Assembly (NCBI GenBank): GCA_963755755.1
Contig: CAVWLJ010000012.1
Span: 316,608 to 380,607, forward strand
Origin: DATKNA01 sp963755755
GTDB taxonomy: Bacteria; Actinomycetota; Actinomycetes; Actinomycetales; Kineosporiaceae
Length of the DNA stretch: 64,000 bases
Reading direction: 5' to 3'
Shown: positions 26,094 to 35,666 of the stretch, in pieces
How positions within the stretch are numbered: the first letter of the stretch is position 1
How the letters are laid out: each line of letters begins with the position of its first letter
The notes under the pieces: model-generated
The model's input: the letters and a program-made list of their open reading frames with translations, nothing else
What the model was told of the DNA's origin: nothing
Database searches by the model: none
Translations under genes and position numbers: made by a program

Positions 26094-28622
26094 GTGTTGC
26101 GGCTCAGCATCCGATCGTTGCTGGCGCACAAGTTGCGCATGGCGATGTCCGTGGCCGCCGTCGTGCTCGGCGTCGCCTTCGTCGCGGGCACCCTCGTCTT
26201 CACCAACTCGCTGTCGACGTCCCTCGACGACCTGGTCTCGGCCGGGGCGACCGACGTGTCCGTGACGCCCAAGTCCGCGGTGGACGGCAGCGCGCCCGCA
26301 GCGGACGCCGTCCTGACCGTTCCCCAGGCGACCCTGACCAGGATCGCGGCGGTGGACGGCGTGGGCGGGGCCGTCGGGTCGGTGGCCGTGCCGGGCGTCT
26401 TCGTGGTCGGCGGTGACGGCAAGGTCGTCGGGAAGGCCTCCACCGCCGGCACCGGCATCGCCTGGACCGGGGTGGGCTTCACCCGGAAGCTCGACACCGG
26501 GTCCGCCCCGACCGGGGAGAACCAGGTCGTGATCGACAACACGACGGCCGCCGCCGCGTCGCTGTCGGTCGGACGATCGGTGACGGTGTTGCTGCCCACG
26601 GGCCCGCGGACCGCCGTCGTCTCGGGGGTCTTCACCCCGGCCGGCGCCTCCCTCGGCGGGCAGGCGTACGTGGCGTTCGCGCCCGCGCAGGCCCAGCGCC
26701 TGCTGCTCGGCCCGGGGCAGTGGACGACCGTCGACGTGACGCTCGCCCCCGGTGCTTCCGACGCCGTGGTGCGCGACCGCGTGCGGGCGGCGGTCGGCCC
26801 GACCTTCGTCGTCCGCACCCGGGCGGAGCAGATCGCAGCCGCGAAGGACTCGGTGTCGAGCAGCCTGTCGTTCTTCACCTACATCCTGCTGGGCTTCGCC
26901 ATCGTGGCCCTGCTCGTCGGCGGTTTCCTCATCGCCAACACGTTCGCGATGGTCGTCGCCCAGCGCTCTCGGGAGATGGCGCTGCTGCGGGCCGTCGGTG
27001 CCACCAAGCGGCAGGTGACGCGAGCCCTCATGGTGGAGGCATTGGTCGTGGGGCTCGTCGGCTCGCTGATCGGTATCGGTCTGGGGCTGCTCGTCGCCCT
27101 CGGCCTCGGAGCGGCCTTCAGCGCCCTGGGGCTCGATCTCTCGGTCACGCCCACCCTGCCCCTCTCCGCCGTCGCGATCTCGCTCCTGCTGGGCGTGGGC
27201 ATCACCGCGGCCGCCGCCTACCTCCCGCTGCGCCGGGCCGGGAAGATCGCGCCCGTGCAGGCCCTGCGCGAGAGCGCCGGGATCGCCGAGGGCCCCCCGC
27301 GCCGGCGGATGCTCGTCGGGCTCGCCGTCCTGGTGCTCGCGGGCGGCCTGTTCGTGGTCGCGTCCTTGCAGGCCGACAGCGCCCCGCGGGCGTCCCTCAC
27401 GGGACTCGCCGCGCTGGCTCTGCTGGTCGCGACGGTGGCCATGGCGCCGGCGGCGGCGACGGCACTGTCCGCCCTGATGGGCCGGTTCCTGCCCCGGGCA
27501 GGAGGGACGCCGGTGATGCTCGCGAGGGCCAACACCGTTCGCAATCCGCGCCGGACGGCCGCCACAGCCTCGGCGCTGACGATCGGGCTGGCACTGGTCA
27601 CCGCGATCACCGTCGTGGCGGCGTCCGCGTCGGCCTCGGTCGAGTCCCTGGTCGACGGCGGCGTGTCCGCCGACCTGATCCTGAGCTCGCAGAAGGAGGG
27701 CGGTTTCGAGCAGGCCGACGTCGACCGAGCCGCGCGGGTCGAAGGCGTCGGCGGGGTCGTCTCCGAGCAGGCCGTCGACATGCTCGCCGACGGGAAGCGC
27801 ATCCGCGGCATGGCGGTCGGCGGAGCAGCGCTGTCGACGGCACTGCGGGCCGAACCGGTGGCGGGGACCGTCGAGGCCGTCCCCTCCGGGGCCGCTCTCG
27901 CCGACGAGCCGACGGCGACCGCCAACGGCTGGAAGGTCGGGCGCGACATCGCCCTCACCTTCTCCAACGGGGCGACGAAGACCGTTCGGCTGCAGGGGAT
28001 CTACCGGACCAACCAGCTCGTCGGCGCCGGCCTCCAGCTGAATCTGCCCGACTACGTCGCGGCGACGAAGGACTCCAAGCTCGCGGTCGCCTTCGTCATG
28101 GCGAAGGACGGCGCGGACGTCGCGGCTGTCACCCGCGGGGTGACCGCGGCCGTCGCGGCGAACCCCTTGCTGCAGGTGGAGGACCGAGGGGCGCTGAAGG
28201 CGCGCAGCGCCGGCCAGCTGGATCAGCTTCTCGGCCTCGTCTACGGCCTGCTCGCCCTGTCCATCCTCATCGCGATCCTCGGCGTGGTGAACACCATGGC
28301 CATGTCGGTGCTCGAGCGCACCCGGGAGATCGGCCTCCTTCGGGCCGTGGGGCTCACCCGCAGACAGTCGGGTCGCATGATCCGTGGCGAGTCCGTGATG
28401 ATCGCCGTCCTCGGGGGGATCCTCGGTGTCGCCAGCGGCCTGGTCATCGGGATCGCTCTGCAGCGGGCCCTGGCCGAGGTCGGCATCGGTGTGCTGTCGA
28501 TCCCGCTCTGGCAGATCGCGCTGTTCCTCGTCGGGGCGGGGATGGTCGGAATCCTCGCTGCCCTGGCACCTGCCCGGCGAGCGGCCCGGATGGATGTCCT
28601 GGGCGCCGTCGCGGCGACCTGA
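26094..28622 (+). CDS. FtsX-like ABC transporter permease (two FtsX domains)
   Basis: An 842-residue permease starting at GTG 26094. It has an N-terminal helix (LRMAMSVAAVVLGVAFVAGTLVF), a large outer domain, FtsX core 1 with three helices (about residues 255-385, including SREMALLRAVGATKRQVTRAL), a second outer domain, and FtsX core 2 at the C-terminus (TREIGLLRAVGLTRRQSGRMI). Ten helices in total fit the duplicated-FtsX family used for lipoprotein, antibiotic or peptide handling. Preceded by its ATPase. Confidence 0.95.
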   Translation: MLRLSIRSLLAHKLRMAMSVAAVVLGVAFVAGTLVFTNSLSTSLDDLVSAGATDVSVTPKSAVDGSAPAADAVLTVPQATLTRIAAVDGVGGAVGSVAVPGVFVVGGDGKVVGKASTAGTGIAWTGVGFTRKLDTGSAPTGENQVVIDNTTAAAASLSVGRSVTVLLPTGPRTAVVSGVFTPAGASLGGQAYVAFAPAQAQRLLLGPGQWTTVDVTLAPGASDAVVRDRVRAAVGPTFVVRTRAEQIAAAKDSVSSSLSFFTYILLGFAIVALLVGGFLIANTFAMVVAQRSREMALLRAVGATKRQVTRALMVEALVVGLVGSLIGIGLGLLVALGLGAAFSALGLDLSVTPTLPLSAVAISLLLGVGITAAAAYLPLRRAGKIAPVQALRESAGIAEGPPRRRMLVGLAVLVLAGGLFVVASLQADSAPRASLTGLAALALLVATVAMAPAAATALSALMGRFLPRAGGTPVMLARANTVRNPRRTAATASALTIGLALVTAITVVAASASASVESLVDGGVSADLILSSQKEGGFEQADVDRAARVEGVGGVVSEQAVDMLADGKRIRGMAVGGAALSTALRAEPVAGTVEAVPSGAALADEPTATANGWKVGRDIALTFSNGATKTVRLQGIYRTNQLVGAGLQLNLPDYVAATKDSKLAVAFVMAKDGADVAAVTRGVTAAVAANPLLQVEDRGALKARSAGQLDQLLGLVYGLLALSILIAILGVVNTMAMSVLERTREIGLLRAVGLTRRQSGRMIRGESVMIAVLGGILGVASGLVIGIALQRALAEVGIGVLSIPLWQIALFLVGAGMVGILAALAPARRAARMDVLGAVAAT

Positions 28623-28692
28623 CACGGCGCCGGCGGGCGGGCCCTCCTCCGCAGACCGAACTCGGCTACCACCCCGAACGGGACGTGATCGC

Positions 28693-29580
28693 ATGAAGGT
28701 CGTCCTCAGGCAGCTCGTGCAGCTTGCCCGACTGACCCCCACGACCGGCTCCCAGCGCTTCGCCTACGCCTGCGGCGCGCTGCTGGTGCTGAGCGGGACG
28801 TTCCACGGCGTCGTGCAACTCGTCGCCGGCGGTCCGTGGGACGGACCGATCTCGTGGCGCAAGCCCACGGTGTTCGGACTCTCCTTCGGTATCACCCTGG
28901 TGACGCTGGCCTGGTTCATGACCTTCATCCGGCCCAGGAAGTCCGTCGCGTGGGCCCTCCTCGGGGTGTTCGCCGTGGCCTCGCTCGGGGAGGTCTTCCT
29001 CGTCTCGATGCAGAAGTGGCGCGGCGTCGCGTCCCACTTCAACCAGACCACGCCCTTCGACGAGCAGGTCTTCTCAGTGATGGGAGCGCTGGTGGCGCTG
29101 GTGGCGCTGGTCACGATCGTCGTGACCGCCCTGGCGTTCTTCCCTCTGGACGCGCCCCCCAGCCTCGCCTGGGCCATTCGAGCCGGGCTGGTGCTGATGC
29201 TGGTCAGTCAGGCGGTCGGCGTGCAGATGATCGCCGAGGGCGGTAACACGTTCGGCGCGGCCGGGGCGCTCAAGGTTCCCCACTTCGTGACGTTGCACGC
29301 CGTCCAGGTCCTTCCGGCGCTGGCGCTGCTCTCCGCCCTGTCGCACTCGACCGAGGCGGCGAGGCTGCGCATCGTCGGCCTCGGCGCGGCCGGGTACGCG
29401 GGTCTGATCGCTTCGACGATGGTCCAGGCCTACGACGGGCGCGGCCCGCTGGACCTCGGCGTCGTCACGTCGCTCCTGGGCCTCGCCGGTCTCGCACTCC
29501 TGGCCGCCGCCGCTCTGATCGTGCTTCGTGGGCTCCGCTCCGTGGCGGTCACACCGAGAATGCAGGAGGCCAGGCCGTGA
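28693..29580 (+). CDS. Integral membrane protein, about eight helices
   Basis: A 295-residue protein starting ATG 28693. Hydrophobic segments alternate across its length. Conserved-looking charged features are SWRKPTVFGLSFGITLVTL, MQKWRGVASHFNQTTPFDEQ and QMIAEGGNTFGAAGALKVPHFVTLHAVQ. The histidines in these loops could bind a cofactor, but nothing proves it. I do not recognise a named family. Its stop overlaps the GTG of the FAD monooxygenase gene, so the two are co-translated. Confidence 0.75.
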   Translation: MKVVLRQLVQLARLTPTTGSQRFAYACGALLVLSGTFHGVVQLVAGGPWDGPISWRKPTVFGLSFGITLVTLAWFMTFIRPRKSVAWALLGVFAVASLGEVFLVSMQKWRGVASHFNQTTPFDEQVFSVMGALVALVALVTIVVTALAFFPLDAPPSLAWAIRAGLVLMLVSQAVGVQMIAEGGNTFGAAGALKVPHFVTLHAVQVLPALALLSALSHSTEAARLRIVGLGAAGYAGLIASTMVQAYDGRGPLDLGVVTSLLGLAGLALLAAAALIVLRGLRSVAVTPRMQEARP

Positions 29581-30819
29581 ACGAACAGCTGGAACAGACC
29601 GAGGTCGTGATCGTCGGCGCCGGGCCGACGGGTCTGACGGCAGCAGTCCGGCTCACGCAGCTCGGGATCCGGAACGTCGTCGTGGACTCTCGCGCGGCCC
29701 CGACCCTGACCTCGAACGCGGCGCTCGTCCACGCCTCCAGCCTGGAGCTGCTCGCGGAGCTGGGAGTCGGCGACGACCTGGTGGCGGCCGGCCGGGTGAT
29801 CCGGCGCATCGTGATGGTCGACCGCGGCCGACCGCTGGTACGGGTCGAGCTGACGGACCTTCCGACCAGGTACGCGTTCGCCCTCGGCGTCCCGCAGAGC
29901 ACCACGGAGGAGCTGCTGCTGCGGCGCCTGGGCGAACTCGGTGGGTCGGTGCGGCGCCTGCATCGGGTGCAGTCCGTGCAGGTCGACGGCGACGGCCAGG
30001 TCGTGACCGGCGTCGACGAATCGGCGGCCGACTCGGCGCCCTTCGAGATCCGGGCCCGCTACGTCATCGGGGCGGACGGCTCGCACAGCGCGGTGCGCTC
30101 CGCGATCGGTCTGGAGTTCCGCGGCGAGACGTACGACTCGCAGTTCGTCCTGGCGGACGTCGAGCTCGAGTACCCCGGGAGCGTGGACGACGAGGCCACC
30201 ATCACCATGTCCTCGCACGGCGTGACGGTGCTCGCCCGCCTGCCCAGCGGGAACCACCGGATGATCGCCACGGTGGACGCGGGTGCGGACGTGCCCGACG
30301 TCCCCGGACCGCGCGTTCGTCGACGCGCTGCTGCGCGATCGAGGGGTGGGCGCGCAGTCGGCGTCCGAGCCGGCGTGGGCGTCGCGGTTCCGGGTCCACC
30401 ACAAGGTCGCCGACCGGTTCCGCGTCGACGGGGTGTTCCTCGCGGGGGACGCCGCCCACGTGCACAGCCCCGCGGCGGGGCAGGGCATGAACACGGGCAT
30501 CGCCGACGCGTACGACCTGAGCACCCGCCTCGCGGCCGTCCTCGACGGGCAGGCCGGAGAACCCACGCTCGACGGCTACGAGCAGGCACGCCGGGCCGCC
30601 GCGCTCGAGGTCCTGCGCTTCACCGACCGGATGACGCGCGTCGCCATGCTCGACAAGCCGGTCGCCCGGTCGATGCGACGCCTTCTGGCAGGCTCCGTCG
30701 GGCGGCTCCCGCCGGTCCGGCGGCGGCTGGCGATGTGGGTCACCGGCCTCGAACGCAGCCCGCTGCGCGGCGACCTTCCCGCAGTGACGGCACGGGCCGC
30801 GGCCCGGCGACCCGCGTGA
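29577..30819 (+). pseudogene. FAD-dependent aromatic-type monooxygenase (PheA/TfdB family), frameshifted
   Basis: From GTG 29577 the protein shows the FAD motif VVIVGAGPTGLTAAVRLTQLG and the mid-domain YVIGADGSHSAVRSAIGLEF (the DG motif). After GADVPDVP the frame changes at about 30302-30306, where one C in CCCC is in excess; it then reads DRAFVDALLRDRG and VFLAGDAAHVHSPAAGQGMN, the GD motif that binds the flavin ribityl chain. The repaired protein is about 413 residues, shorter than PheA/TfdB hydroxylases because it lacks the C-terminal thioredoxin-like domain. It would hydroxylate a small aromatic or polyketide-like substrate. Confidence 0.87.
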
Positions 30820-30853
30820 CCCGAGCCGACCCGAGCCCGTTGCGCGACGACGA

Positions 30854-31294
30854 TCAGCCGACGGGGGTGCGCTCCACCGACGACCCCGTGCCCGGCCACC
30901 TCAGCGCCAGTTCGTCGGTGGTCACGACCTGCTTGCCGAGGGGGAACAGGCCGACGAGCGCCAGCTTGAACAGCGCGATGCCGAACGGGATCCCGATGAT
31001 CGTCAGGCAGTAGGCGATGCCGGCCGCCACGTGGAGCAGGGCGAGCCACCAGCCGACGAACAGGAACCAGAGCACGTTCCCCAGGGCCGAGGCCGCTCCG
31101 GCGCCAGGCGCGGGCACCGTCGTCCGGCCGAACGGCCAGGCGGCGTATCCGGCCAGCCGGAACGAGGCGATGCCGAACGGGATGGTCACGACGAGCACGC
31201 AGGCCACGACGCCCGCGAGCAGATACGCCAGCGCGAGCAGCCACCCGTGCAGCACGAGCCACACGATGTTGAGCAGCAGTCGAATCCCGTCCAC
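30854..31294 (-). CDS. YccF domain-containing inner membrane protein
   Basis: A 146-residue protein. GTG 31292-31294 is chosen because the mature-like sequence RLLLNIVWLVLHGW begins right after it. Two copies of the YccF pattern are visible: VVTIPFGIASFRLAGYAAWPFGR and IGIPFGIALFKLALVGLFPLGK, each preceded by a hydrophobic pair of helices. YccF proteins are small membrane proteins of unknown function. It is convergent with the monooxygenase gene. Confidence 0.9.
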   Translation of the reverse strand: MDGIRLLLNIVWLVLHGWLLALAYLLAGVVACVLVVTIPFGIASFRLAGYAAWPFGRTTVPAPGAGAASALGNVLWFLFVGWWLALLHVAAGIAYCLTIIGIPFGIALFKLALVGLFPLGKQVVTTDELALRWPGTGSSVERTPVG

Positions 31295-31476
31295 GAGAGG
31301 CCTGACGCCGGCGACGTCGGGGTTCCTCCTCCTGCTCAGCACCAGCACGCTAGCCGGACGCCGTCGAGCTCGGGCGCCCGCACAGGCTCGATCAGTTCGA
31401 CTGTCCCCCGTGTTGCAGGTCGCCGCCCGGGAGGCCGGCAGGCAGGGGAGCCGCCCGGGCTGTCCGTCCGCCACTC

Positions 31477-31535
31477 GTGCACCCGAACTCCCGCCGTCGG
31501 GGTTCCCTCGGCCTCCGCGGTGACTTCGGGTGCAC
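31477..31535. repeat. 11-bp inverted repeat GTGCACCCGAA/TTCGGGTGCAC
   Basis: GTGCACCCGAA (31477-31487) and TTCGGGTGCAC (31525-31535) enclose 37 bp in the 379-bp gene-free gap between the YccF gene and rsbQ. Like the 18-bp repeat at 14345, it includes a GTGCAC core. It could be a regulatory site or a dispersed palindrome. No other feature is seen in 31295-31673. Confidence 0.55.
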
Positions 31536-31673
31536 AGATGGCGGCCAAGCCGTCGGGAGGCGGGGAAGCTGCTTCAGCCGGGGTCGCCCGCGGTTCCGCT
31601 GTCTCGTCCCGAGACGGCGGGCGGGACGCCGTCCGCGCCGAGTTGCCCGACCTGAGCTGCCCCTATTGTTGGG

Positions 31674-32477
31674 GTGGTGGACGTGATCGCCCGTAACAAC
31701 GTGACGGTGAGTGGCCGGCCGGACGGTCCGCCACTGGTCTTCGCGCACGGGTTCGGGTGCGACCAGGGGATGTGGCGGTACGTGGCCCCGGCCTTCGCCG
31801 ACTCGCACCGCGTGGTCCTGTTCGACCACGTCGGCGCCGGGGGGTCCGACCTGTCGGCGTGGGATCCGTTGCGGTACCAGCGTCTCGACGGCTACGCCGG
31901 TGACGTCGTCGAGATCGTCGAAGCCCTCGACCTGCCGCCCGTGGTGTTCGTCGGGCACTCCGTCAGCGCCATGATCGGCATCCTCGCCGCGGTCCGGCGG
32001 CCGGAGCTCTTCGACCGGCTGGTCCTGGTCGGTCCGAGCCCTCGGTACATCGACGACGACGGCTACCGGGGCGGCTTCAGCAAGGAAGAGATCGACGAGC
32101 TGCTCGAGACCATGGACGGCAACTACCTGGGCTGGTCGCAGCACATAGCACCGGTGATCATGGGAGTGCCGCAGCGACCCGAGCTCGGCGAGGAGCTGAC
32201 GAACAGCTTCTGCCGCAGCGATCCGGCGATCGCGCGCCACTTCGCCCGCACCACCTTCCTCTCCGACAACCGGGAGGATCTCGAGCGCGTCGACACGCCG
32301 GCGCTCGTCGTCCAGTGCCGTGAGGACGTGATCGCTCCGCTCGAGGTCGGCCGGTACGTGCACGAGCACCTGCACGGCAGCGAGTTCGCGCTGCTCGACG
32401 CCACAGGCCACTGCCCGAACCTGTCCGCCCCGCAGCAGCTGGTCGACGCCATGGATCGCTATCTCGCGGCCGCCTGA
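31674..32477 (+). CDS. rsbQ: RsbQ-like alpha/beta hydrolase, stress-response regulator
   Basis: A 267-residue alpha/beta hydrolase. The closest recognisable type is RsbQ: it begins VIARNNVTVSGRPDGPPLVFAHGFGCDQ in the native order, with nucleophile Ser96 in VFVGHSVSAMIG, acid Asp218 in CREDVIAPLEVG and His246 in ATGHCPNLSAP. Bacillus RsbQ uses the same positions and is needed to activate the phosphatase RsbP. The next gene, 16 bp downstream, is indeed a PAS-PP2C phosphatase, so the functional assignment is well supported. It probably delivers or makes a small ligand for the PAS domain of that phosphatase. Confidence 0.9.
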   Translation: MVDVIARNNVTVSGRPDGPPLVFAHGFGCDQGMWRYVAPAFADSHRVVLFDHVGAGGSDLSAWDPLRYQRLDGYAGDVVEIVEALDLPPVVFVGHSVSAMIGILAAVRRPELFDRLVLVGPSPRYIDDDGYRGGFSKEEIDELLETMDGNYLGWSQHIAPVIMGVPQRPELGEELTNSFCRSDPAIARHFARTTFLSDNREDLERVDTPALVVQCREDVIAPLEVGRYVHEHLHGSEFALLDATGHCPNLSAPQQLVDAMDRYLAAA

Positions 32478-32493
32478 GCGGGGTGGGCGAGGA

Positions 32494-34020
32494 GTGGACG
32501 AGGACTGGCCCGTCGGCCTCCTGACCCTGGACGCCGCCGGGACCGTGCTCGACGCGAACGGCACGCTCCTGCGCTGGGTCGGTCGCGAGGAGCCGGACGT
32601 CGTGGGGCGGCGCCTCCAGGACCTGCTGAGCGTCGGCGGCCGCATCTACTGGGAGACCCATCTCGCACCGCTGCTCAACGTGGAGCGCCGGCTGGACGAG
32701 GTCGCCCTGGAGCTGAGGTCGCCGCAGGGGCGCCTGCCGGTGCTCGTCAGTGCGGTGGCGATCGGTCCGGAGCCGGATGCCGCCGTCCGCGTCGCCGTCA
32801 CGCGGGCGAGCGAGCGCGTCAGGTACGAGCGGGAGCTCCGGGCAGCGCGCGCGGAGGCGGAACGGGCCGCCGCCCGGGTCAGCGCGCTCCAGTCCGTGAC
32901 CGCCGCCCTCGCCGACGCGATCGGGGTCGACGGCGTCGTCGGCGCGCTCCTCGACGCGGCCGTCGGATCCCTCGGCGGTGCAGCCGCCACCGTGTGGATA
33001 CCCGACGCGAGCGGCACGTTGCTCCTCCGCGCACAGCGGGGGACCGGCGGGGGCGACGTCCCCGGCGTGGTTCTGCTGACCGCCGAGCAGGTCGTGCCGG
33101 ACGCCGACCGCCTCGTCGTCCCCCTGCGGGGGCAGGCGCGGCTGCGCGGCGCACTCGCGGTCACGCCGAGCGCCGACGCGGGAGCTGAACCGCCGGATCT
33201 CGACGTCCTGGCCGCGGTGGGCCGGCAGGCGGGGCTCGCGCTCGACCGGGCCGTGCTCTACGAGCACAACGCCGACGTCGCCCGTGAACTGCAGCACTCG
33301 CTGCTCGCCGTCGACCCGCCGCCGGACCCGCGCTTCGAGGTCAGCGCGACGTACCAGCCGGGCGTCGAGATGCTCGAGGTCGGCGGGGACTGGTACGACA
33401 CCTTCCTCGTCGACCGGGGCGTGCTCGCGGTCGTCGTCGGAGACGTCGTCGGGCGCGGGCTGGGGGCGGCCAGTGCGATGGGGCAGCTCCGCAGCGCGGT
33501 CCGGGCGGTGGCGGAGCCCGGCGTCGGCCCCGCGCGCCTGCTCGCCCGGCTGGACCGCTTCGTCGAGCACGTCGAGGCCGCCTCGATGGCCACGCTGGCG
33601 TACGCCGAACTCGACCTCGCGAGCGGAGCGCTCCGGTACGCCTGTGCGGGTCACCCGCCGCCGGTGCTGCTGCCCGACGCCGGGGGTGCCCGGCTGCTGT
33701 GGGAGGGCCGGTCGACGCCGCTGGGCGCGTACGGGGGCGGTCGCCGAGGGGAGGCGGAGACGCGGCTGACCCCGGGCGACCGGCTCCTGCTCTATACGGA
33801 CGGGCTGGTCGAGCGTCGCGACCGGGGTCTCGACGAGCGGCTCGGCCAGCTCGTGAGTGCGGCGGGCGGGACTCACGGGCTGCCGCTCGCGGACGCCGTC
33901 CGGTCGATCTCGGGCGAGTTGCTGGACGACGAGCACGGCCGGGACGACGTGTGCGCGCTCCTGCTCGCATGGCGGCCGGCTCCACCCCTGCGGGGGTCGC
34001 CCGAACGAGGACGAATCTGA
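32494..34020 (+). CDS. rsbP: RsbP-like PAS-GAF-PP2C serine phosphatase
   Basis: A 508-residue protein starting at GTG 32494. A PAS domain (about residues 1-110; GRIYWETHLAPLLNVE is its RsbP-like core) is followed by a coiled linker (110-130), a GAF-like domain (135-260) and a SpoIIE-type PP2C phosphatase (about 280-495). Metal-binding motifs of the phosphatase are EVGGDWYD (297-302 holds GGDWYD) and GDVVGRGLGAAS (316 onward). It would dephosphorylate an anti-sigma factor antagonist such as the STAS protein encoded 96 bp downstream. Compared with Bacillus RsbP it has an extra GAF domain. Confidence 0.9.
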   Translation: MDEDWPVGLLTLDAAGTVLDANGTLLRWVGREEPDVVGRRLQDLLSVGGRIYWETHLAPLLNVERRLDEVALELRSPQGRLPVLVSAVAIGPEPDAAVRVAVTRASERVRYERELRAARAEAERAAARVSALQSVTAALADAIGVDGVVGALLDAAVGSLGGAAATVWIPDASGTLLLRAQRGTGGGDVPGVVLLTAEQVVPDADRLVVPLRGQARLRGALAVTPSADAGAEPPDLDVLAAVGRQAGLALDRAVLYEHNADVARELQHSLLAVDPPPDPRFEVSATYQPGVEMLEVGGDWYDTFLVDRGVLAVVVGDVVGRGLGAASAMGQLRSAVRAVAEPGVGPARLLARLDRFVEHVEAASMATLAYAELDLASGALRYACAGHPPPVLLPDAGGARLLWEGRSTPLGAYGGGRRGEAETRLTPGDRLLLYTDGLVERRDRGLDERLGQLVSAAGGTHGLPLADAVRSISGELLDDEHGRDDVCALLLAWRPAPPLRGSPERGRI

Positions 34021-34116
34021 CATTGTGGTGGTCGTGCAGCGGGACGGCCGGCCATCGACCGCCCGGCGGGAGATGCCCGCTCGGGTGGTCCGGACTCGGG
34101 CCGCGGCACCGTCGAG

Positions 34117-34454
34117 ATGGTGACCGACGGCAGTGACCCGGTGCGCGTGCTGCGCGCGGAGGGCGAGCTCGACCTGGCGCTGGTACCCCCTCTGCTGGCA
34201 CGTGTGCCGGAGCTCGTCGAGGGCGCGGCCGGCCTCGTCCTCGACCTTCGCCCCGTGACCTTCCTCGACAGCCGGGGCTCCGGCTCCTCGAACGGTTCGC
34301 GCGCGAGTGCGGAGAGCGGGGCACTCCCTTCGCGGCCGTAGCGCCCGAGCGCCGCGGGCCCCGGAGGATCCTCGAGATCGTCGGGTTCGGACCTCCCATG
34401 GTCGTCGAGGAGCTGTCGACGGCGATCGCCGCGGTCTCGCCCCAGACGCCGTAG
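34117..34454 (+). pseudogene. STAS-domain anti-sigma factor antagonist (RsbV-like), frameshifted
   Basis: From ATG 34117 the product reads VRVLRAEGELDLALVPPLLA and GLVLDLRPVTFLDSRG, the STAS hallmark with the Ser phosphorylation site in FLDSRG. At about 34277-34279 one base is missing (GGCTCCGG, expected GGCCTCCGG); restoring it continues LRLLERFARECGERGTPFA and ILEIVGFGPP to stop 34452-34454. The repaired protein has about 112 residues. It is the natural substrate of the upstream phosphatase. No anti-sigma kinase (RsbW) or SigB-type gene is visible in the window. Confidence 0.85.
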
Positions 34455-34580
34455 CCGCGACCAGGGCGGACGAGGCCGCCGCCGGTGCCAGACCGCCCGG
34501 GCGTGTATCAGCCCGCCTCGCTGCGCCTCTTCGCTCTCCGTACAGCGGCGACGGAAAGTCGCCCTCCGAGGGGAGCTGAC

Positions 34581-34775
34581 ATGTCCTCCGACAAGGGTTA
34601 CGGCGGCCCGATGGGTGCGCTCCTGGCGGCCCGAGCGCTGCCCCGTTCGGCTCCACGGCCGGAGGCCGTGGATGCGGTCGAGCAGGAGCTCTCGCCGGCC
34701 CCTGTTGCCCGTCGTCCTTTCCTCTTGCGCATCGCCTGGCGCCCGCGTCGCGTCATGTGGAGCTGGACGCGCTGA
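34581..34775 (+). CDS. Possible small hypothetical protein (64 aa)
   Basis: An ATG-started frame with GAGCTGAC upstream. The product MSSDKGYGGPMGALLAARAL is small, arginine- and proline-rich toward its end and matches no family I know. It fills part of a 448-bp stretch (34455-34902) that otherwise holds nothing clear. It could easily be non-coding. Confidence 0.25.
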   Translation: MSSDKGYGGPMGALLAARALPRSAPRPEAVDAVEQELSPAPVARRPFLLRIAWRPRRVMWSWTR

Positions 34776-34902
34776 TCCTGGCGTCGTTCCTTCTCTCGGG
34801 CGACTGCAGAAGTCGTCCGAACGGCCCCGACGGGGGAATCGGCGGGTTTTGCGAGGACGGGCTGGCTAACGTCCGGAAACACCCCTTCCGGAGGAGTTCC
34901 TC

Positions 34903-35607
34903 GTGCGCGCGTGCCGTTCCTGCCGCCTTCGTGCTCGCCGTTCTCGCAGCCGGCGGCGTCGCGCTGTCGGCCGGTGCCGCCGAGGGGTCGCCGTCGCCGT
35001 CCGAACCTGCCCTGACGCCTGCGGTCACCGGAACGCCGACGCCGATGTCGACGCCCACGCCCACGCCGACCCCCACACCGCAGCCGAAGCCGGTGAAGGC
35101 GCGGACGGCCGTGACGCTGACGGTGGCGCCGACGCGGGTGCAGACCGGCAAGTCCGTCACGCTGTCCGGCGTCGCGGGGCCGCTGGCTCCAACCACGTCG
35201 TTGCCCTGGCGCGAGCGCGGATCACGCTTCAGTACCGGCCGAGGGGCGCGACCAGCTGGACGAGGATCCGGGTGCTGATCGCGCTGTCCGGCCGGTTCCG
35301 CGTCGCCTGGCGCTACCCGCTGCGGACGTCGTCCAGCGTGCGCGCCGTTCTGAGCGCGACGACGACCACGGCGTCCGCGGTGTCGCCGTCGCGAGTGGTC
35401 ACGCGACTGGCACCACTGCCGGCTCCCCGCGCGTACCCGAACTGCAAGGCGCTCAACGCCGTCTACCCGCACGGCGTGGGCCGGCCGGGTGCCGTCGACC
35501 ACACCTCCGGGACGCCGGTCACCACCTTCGTGCGGGACGCCGCGACCTACCGGCTCAACCCGAAGCGGGACGGCGACCACGACGGCATCGCCTGCGAGAA
35601 GCGCTGA
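34903..35607 (+). pseudogene. Secreted excalibur-domain protein, two frameshifts
   Basis: A GGAGGAG ribosome site precedes GTG 34903, but the signal peptide (VPAAFVLAVLAAGGVALSAG) lies in a second frame, so bases are missing just after the start, in the GCGCGCG run. A Thr/Pro linker (TPTPTPTPTPQPKP) and a small Ig-like region (TLTVAPTRVQTGKSVTLSG) follow. Near 35200-35225 the frame changes again to ARITLQYRPRGATSWTRIR. The C-terminus is an excalibur domain: YPNCKALNAVYPHGVG, then DGDHDGIACEKR, a calcium-binding DxDxDG loop with a paired cysteine. Probably a secreted surface protein. Confidence 0.75.
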
Positions 35608-35666
35608 CCGAAGGCGCCGCTGCAGCCACGGCTGCGGTCTTGCACGACGTGGGGCACCGTGGAGGC

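Noticed and set aside
25947..28742. Very long antisense reading frame opposite the ABC ATPase and FtsX permease
   Set aside because: It is the shadow of high-GC coding sequence on the other strand; the plus-strand proteins have clear families and the antisense product has no recognisable fold.
32158..34656. Long minus-strand frame opposite rsbQ-rsbP
   Set aside because: Low-complexity Arg/Ala/Gly product, antisense to two genes with full domain support.
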